Source: an uncultured Eubacteriales bacterium (GTDB taxonomy: Bacteria; Bacillota; Clostridia; Oscillospirales; Acutalibacteraceae). Taken from it: DNA of 8,475 nt. The position numbers and the translations under genes were made by a program. The DNA is taken from assembly GCA_934718145.1 (NCBI GenBank), contig CAKUZC010000034.1:1-8475 (forward strand). The letters are read 5' to 3'. Under the pieces are notes generated by a model. That model was not told the DNA's origin and did not search any database. It saw only the letters and a list, made by a program, of their open reading frames with translations. How positions within the stretch are numbered: the stretch's first letter is position 1; every line of letters starts with the position of its first letter. Below are positions 5,665 to 8,475 of this stretch, in pieces.

Positions 5665-7548
5665 TTGAGTGAAAATTTAAATAATGAAAGTCCAAAAAAA
5701 GAAGTAAAAACAGTTATAAAAAGAACAAATCAGAATATTAAAAATAAAAGACCTATCACCAAAAATTATAACACAAGTTCCGGTGTGAGTTTACAGAGTA
5801 ATTCAAAATCCGAAAAAGTTTTTGAAAAAAGAAAATCACCGTACTCCAAAGCAACAAGAAATAATAAAAATTTTGGAAATTCCAAAAGCGTCAAGAGTAT
5901 GAAAGTTGTATTCCTCGGTGGATTGAATCAGATAGGAAAAAATATAACAGCTTTTGAATGTAATAATGATATTGTAATAGTTGATTGTGGCATGTCCTTT
6001 CCAGACGGAGAAATGTTGGGAGTCGATTTGGTTATACCGGATTTTTCGTATCTTGAATCTAATCGAGAAAAGATAAGAGGCTTGGTTATAACGCATGGCC
6101 ATGAAGATCATATTGGAGCCATACCATATCTTTTGAATAAAATAAATGTTCCCATTTATGCCACTCCACTTACCATAGGACTTATAACAGGAAAACTCAA
6201 AGAAAATCGTCTTTTTGGAAGTGCAAAATTAAATACCGTTACATACGGTGACCATGTTAAACTTGGTTGCATGGATATAGAGTTTATTAATGTAAATCAT
6301 TCAATTCCCGATGCTGCAGCTCTTGCGATACATTCTCCTGCCGGTACAATTGTTCATACCGGAGACTTTAAGATAGATTGCACTCCTTCACGTGGCAAAA
6401 TGATAGATTTAGCGAGATTCGCCGAACTTGGCAAAGAAGGGGTTTTAGCGTTAATGGCCGATTCTACTAACGCAGAAAGACCCGGGTACACATCAACTGA
6501 AAAAAAGATAGATCAATCGTTTGAGAGATTGTTTATAAAAGCTAAAGACAAGAGAATTATAATAGCTACTTTTGCTTCCAATATAGGACGTATTCAACAG
6601 ATAATAAATTGTGCTGCAAATTATGGAAAAAAAGTTGCTTTTTCCGGCAGAAGTATGTTGAACTACGTAACCATTGCACAGCAGATGAATTATCTGGATG
6701 TTCCCGAAGGCACAATAATAGATATTGACTTAATAACAAAGTATGCAAAAAATGAAGTAGTTTTAGTTACTACCGGAAGTCAAGGGGAGCCCATGTCTGC
6801 TTTGCATAGGATGGCTTTTTCTGAGCATAAAAAAGTTGATGTCGGACCTGAAGACTTTATAATAATTTCTGCAACACCGATTCCCGGCAATGAGAAAACT
6901 GTTGGAACAGTGGTAAATGAATTGATGAAACTGGGCTGTGAAGTAGTATATGAATCAATGTACGAGACACACGTTTCGGGTCATGCTTGTCAAGAAGAAC
7001 TTAAAGTTATGCAAGGAATAATTAAACCCCAGTATTTTGTGCCTGTTCATGGAGAACGTCGTCATTTGGTGAAACACGCTTCGCTTGCCACATCTATGGG
7101 TATGCCTGAATCGAATGTTTTTGTAGGTGACACCGGAGATGTGTTGGAAATCAATAAAAACAGTATGAAAAAGATAGGTCAGATACCTCTTGAACTTGTT
7201 TTGGTTGACGGAATAGGTGTAGGAGACGTAGGAAGTATTGTGCTTCGTGACAGAAAACATTTAGGAGAAGACGGGCTTATAGTTTTAGTTGCTACGTTGG
7301 ATTCATCTGATAAACATGTTATTGCCGGCCCTGATATAGTTTCGCGCGGTTTTGTTTATGTCAGAGAATCGGAACATTTGATTGAAGAGGCTAGAAGGCT
7401 TTCTCTCAAAGTTTTGGAAGAGTGTGCAGACAGTAAAATGCGAGATTGGTCTCTTATGAAAACTAAGGTCAGAGATGAACTTTACAGATTATTCCATAAT
7501 CGTACGAGAAGAAATCCTGTGATTCTTCCTATAATAATGGAAGTTTAG
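5665..7548 (+). CDS. rnj: Ribonuclease J
   Basis: RNase J is the metallo-beta-lactamase/beta-CASP nuclease with 5'-3' exonuclease and endonuclease activity, central to mRNA decay and rRNA maturation in Bacillota. Visible are the metal motif HGHEDH (144-149), His212 in NHSIPDA, Asp234 in HTGDF, His462 in VHGERRH, and the beta-CASP motifs GSQGEP (371-376) and HVSGHA (436-441). The C-terminal domain is complete, ending RTRRNPVILPIIMEV. All seven expected metal ligands are present, so it should be active. At 627 residues it is about 70 longer than Bacillus RNase J1; the excess is a Lys/Asn/Ser-rich, probably disordered N-terminus (1 to about 77) before the core begins at MKVVFLGGLNQIGKN. The TTG start at 5665 is set by AGGAGG at 5651-5656, 8 nt upstream. 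Confidence 0.97.
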   Translation: MSENLNNESPKKEVKTVIKRTNQNIKNKRPITKNYNTSSGVSLQSNSKSEKVFEKRKSPYSKATRNNKNFGNSKSVKSMKVVFLGGLNQIGKNITAFECNNDIVIVDCGMSFPDGEMLGVDLVIPDFSYLESNREKIRGLVITHGHEDHIGAIPYLLNKINVPIYATPLTIGLITGKLKENRLFGSAKLNTVTYGDHVKLGCMDIEFINVNHSIPDAAALAIHSPAGTIVHTGDFKIDCTPSRGKMIDLARFAELGKEGVLALMADSTNAERPGYTSTEKKIDQSFERLFIKAKDKRIIIATFASNIGRIQQIINCAANYGKKVAFSGRSMLNYVTIAQQMNYLDVPEGTIIDIDLITKYAKNEVVLVTTGSQGEPMSALHRMAFSEHKKVDVGPEDFIIISATPIPGNEKTVGTVVNELMKLGCEVVYESMYETHVSGHACQEELKVMQGIIKPQYFVPVHGERRHLVKHASLATSMGMPESNVFVGDTGDVLEINKNSMKKIGQIPLELVLVDGIGVGDVGSIVLRDRKHLGEDGLIVLVATLDSSDKHVIAGPDIVSRGFVYVRESEHLIEEARRLSLKVLEECADSKMRDWSLMKTKVRDELYRLFHNRTRRNPVILPIIMEV

Positions 7549-7584
7549 TGGTAATCTTTATATATTCAAATAGATAAATTTAAT

Positions 7585-7663
7585 AAAAAGCTGGAGAAAA
7601 ATTCAATTTGTAAGTATAATCATTTTAAGTTATAATTACGTTGGTTTTTATTCCGGCTTTTTT
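7585..7663 (+). terminator. Long imperfect hairpin with U-tract after rnj
   Basis: AAAAAGCTGGA (7585-7595) pairs with TCCGGCTTTTT (7652-7662) as 11 pairs with one U-G. After one wobble and one mismatch, AAAA (7598-7601) pairs with TTTT (7646-7649), and further in TCAAT (7603-7607) pairs with GTTGG (7640-7644), with U-G wobbles at its two ends. A run of six T (7658-7663) follows the GC core. This would terminate rnj transcripts, although the loop is unusually large for a terminator. It could also be read as a small inverted-repeat element. Confidence 0.5.
7608..7636 (+). promoter_or_regulatory. Probable sigma-A promoter for gdpP
   Basis: TTGTAA (7608-7613), exactly 17 nt, then TATAAT (7631-7636): a 4/6 -35 box and a perfect -10 box, with start near 7643. 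A second TATAAT at 7615-7620 has no recognisable -35 at the right distance. The promoter lies within the loop and inner stem of the hairpin that follows rnj. The leader to gdpP would be about 36 nt. Confidence 0.6.
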
Positions 7664-7678
7664 GAGGAGTGAATATTT

Positions 7679-8475
7679 TTGATAAAAGATAAAGTTTCAT
7701 TTCGTGTGATGTTATTTGTAGTGGGAATCATAATTTTTACTATGAATTTGGCTGTTTTTCCTTTTAATCATGTTTTGTCACTTATTAATTTATCTATTAC
7801 TGCAATTTTAGTTATTATAGGGTACCTTGCTCTAAAAAATTATGAAAGTTATAAACTTAAAATATCTGATGATATAAAGAATATAATTGATGAAGGAAGT
7901 CAAAGCCTTATAAATTATGTTCCGTCTCCGATTGTTGTTTTGAGTGCTGAAAATCCAAAAAATATAATTTTTTATAACGAGTGTTTTCGTGAAATTTTTA
8001 TAAGCAAAGTAAATTATACAGAATTTATTGAACGTTATGGAAAGGCGTTTGCTGAGATAATTAATAAAAATGAGGGATACATTTTTTTCAACAGTAGGAA
8101 CTTTAGGATTTTTACTAAGAAAAATAAGGATTTTATAGTTTTATATTTTACAGACGATACAGAATTCAAGACTTTAAAAAAACGATATAATGATAATCGA
8201 CCGTGTGTGGGATTTGTTATATTTGATAATAAAGATGAATTGTATAGATATGCTACCGATGAAGAAAATTCTCAGATATTGGTTTCAGTTGAGAGTATGC
8301 TTCGTGATTGGATTGTCAAATCTGAAGGTATATTTAAGAAGTTAAGCAACGGAAAATATTTTATCGTCTTTCAAGAAAAGTATCTTAAAAAATTTATTTC
8401 GGAAAAATTTAAAATAATTGACAAAATTCATACTGCTAAGATAGATGAACACAGATATGCTACGGTTTCTATAGG
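7679..8475 (+). CDS. gdpP: Cyclic-di-AMP phosphodiesterase GdpP (N-terminal part, runs off the window)
   Basis: GdpP (YybT) is a membrane protein that hydrolyses the second messenger c-di-AMP, affecting potassium balance, osmotic and cell-wall stress. About 265 residues are visible. There are two membrane helices (about 8-28 and 33-52), then a PAS-like segment (about 78-160, starting NYVPSPIVVLS and FYNECFREIF), then the degenerate GGDEF-like domain from about 172 (RPCVGFVIFDNKDEL; NGKYFIVF at 224-231; ATVSI at the edge). The catalytic DHH/DHHA1 domains, which finish a protein of about 650 residues, lie beyond the window. That the GGDEF is degenerate is normal for GdpP. The TTG start at 7679 is 9 nt after GAGGAG (7664-7669) and gives the family's short N-terminus before helix one. 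The identification rests on this domain order and the neighbourhood; no catalytic residue can be checked. Confidence 0.85.
   Translation, partial: MIKDKVSFRVMLFVVGIIIFTMNLAVFPFNHVLSLINLSITAILVIIGYLALKNYESYKLKISDDIKNIIDEGSQSLINYVPSPIVVLSAENPKNIIFYNECFREIFISKVNYTEFIERYGKAFAEIINKNEGYIFFNSRNFRIFTKKNKDFIVLYFTDDTEFKTLKKRYNDNRPCVGFVIFDNKDELYRYATDEENSQILVSVESMLRDWIVKSEGIFKKLSNGKYFIVFQEKYLKKFISEKFKIIDKIHTAKIDEHRYATVSI

Noticed and set aside
6955..7260. Minus-strand open frame of about 100 codons inside rnj
   Set aside because: It lies fully within a conserved, clearly coding region of rnj and its translation has no recognisable domain.
7615..7620. Second TATAAT as another gdpP promoter
   Set aside because: No -35-like hexamer is found 16-18 nt upstream, and a TATAAT is expected by chance in such AT-rich spacer.
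1..8475. Alternative genetic code with TGA read as Gly or Trp
   Set aside because: glnQ, tsaE and the dehydratase end at TGA exactly where their families end, so TGA works as a stop here.
1..8475. CRISPR arrays, insertion sequences, tRNA or rRNA genes, toxin-antitoxin or phage genes
   Set aside because: No direct repeat series, transposase-like frame, tRNA-like cloverleaf or defence-type gene could be seen on either strand; all gene-free gaps are under 210 nt.

Overview
The window is AT-rich DNA from a low-GC Gram-positive bacterium (Bacillota, most likely Clostridia). The grounds are the strong AGGAGG-type ribosome binding sites, frequent TTG/GTG starts, a consensus sigma-A promoter, an RNase J with a basic N-terminal extension, and a GdpP-type cyclic-di-AMP phosphodiesterase. 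The species cannot be named from the sequence. Nearly all of it is housekeeping genes; there is no phage, insertion sequence, CRISPR array or RNA gene.

Left block (1-4960, all + strand, spacing from -14 to about +30 nt, so probably one transcript): the last codons of an amino-acid ABC permease; its ATPase (GlnQ type); tsaE and tsaB (tRNA t6A synthesis); rpiB (ribose-5-phosphate isomerase B); upp (uracil phosphoribosyltransferase); and a membrane-anchored nucleotide-sugar 4,6-dehydratase of the CapD/WbpM/PglF family. rpiB and upp are linked through pentose phosphate/PRPP and pyrimidine salvage. The dehydratase gene is cut by a single in-frame TGA at 3545-3547. The reading frame is the same before and after it, and homology resumes at the very next codon. 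A Rho-independent terminator at 4958-4992 ends the block.

Middle (5018-5664): rnhA (RNase HI) lies on the minus strand, convergent with the dehydratase and divergent from rnj. The roughly 200-nt divergent gap holds a perfect TTGACA-N17-TATAAT promoter for rnj and a roughly 124-nt leader with two abutting predicted hairpins.

Right block (5665-8475, + strand): rnj (complete RNase J), then gdpP, which runs off the window after its membrane, PAS-like and degenerate GGDEF regions. The 130-nt gap between them forms a long imperfect hairpin ending in a U-tract, and a probable promoter for gdpP sits inside the hairpin's loop.

The best candidates for a second look are the in-frame TGA in the dehydratase, the promoter nested in the terminator loop before gdpP, and the structured rnj leader. 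I see no convincing wholly new multi-gene system.
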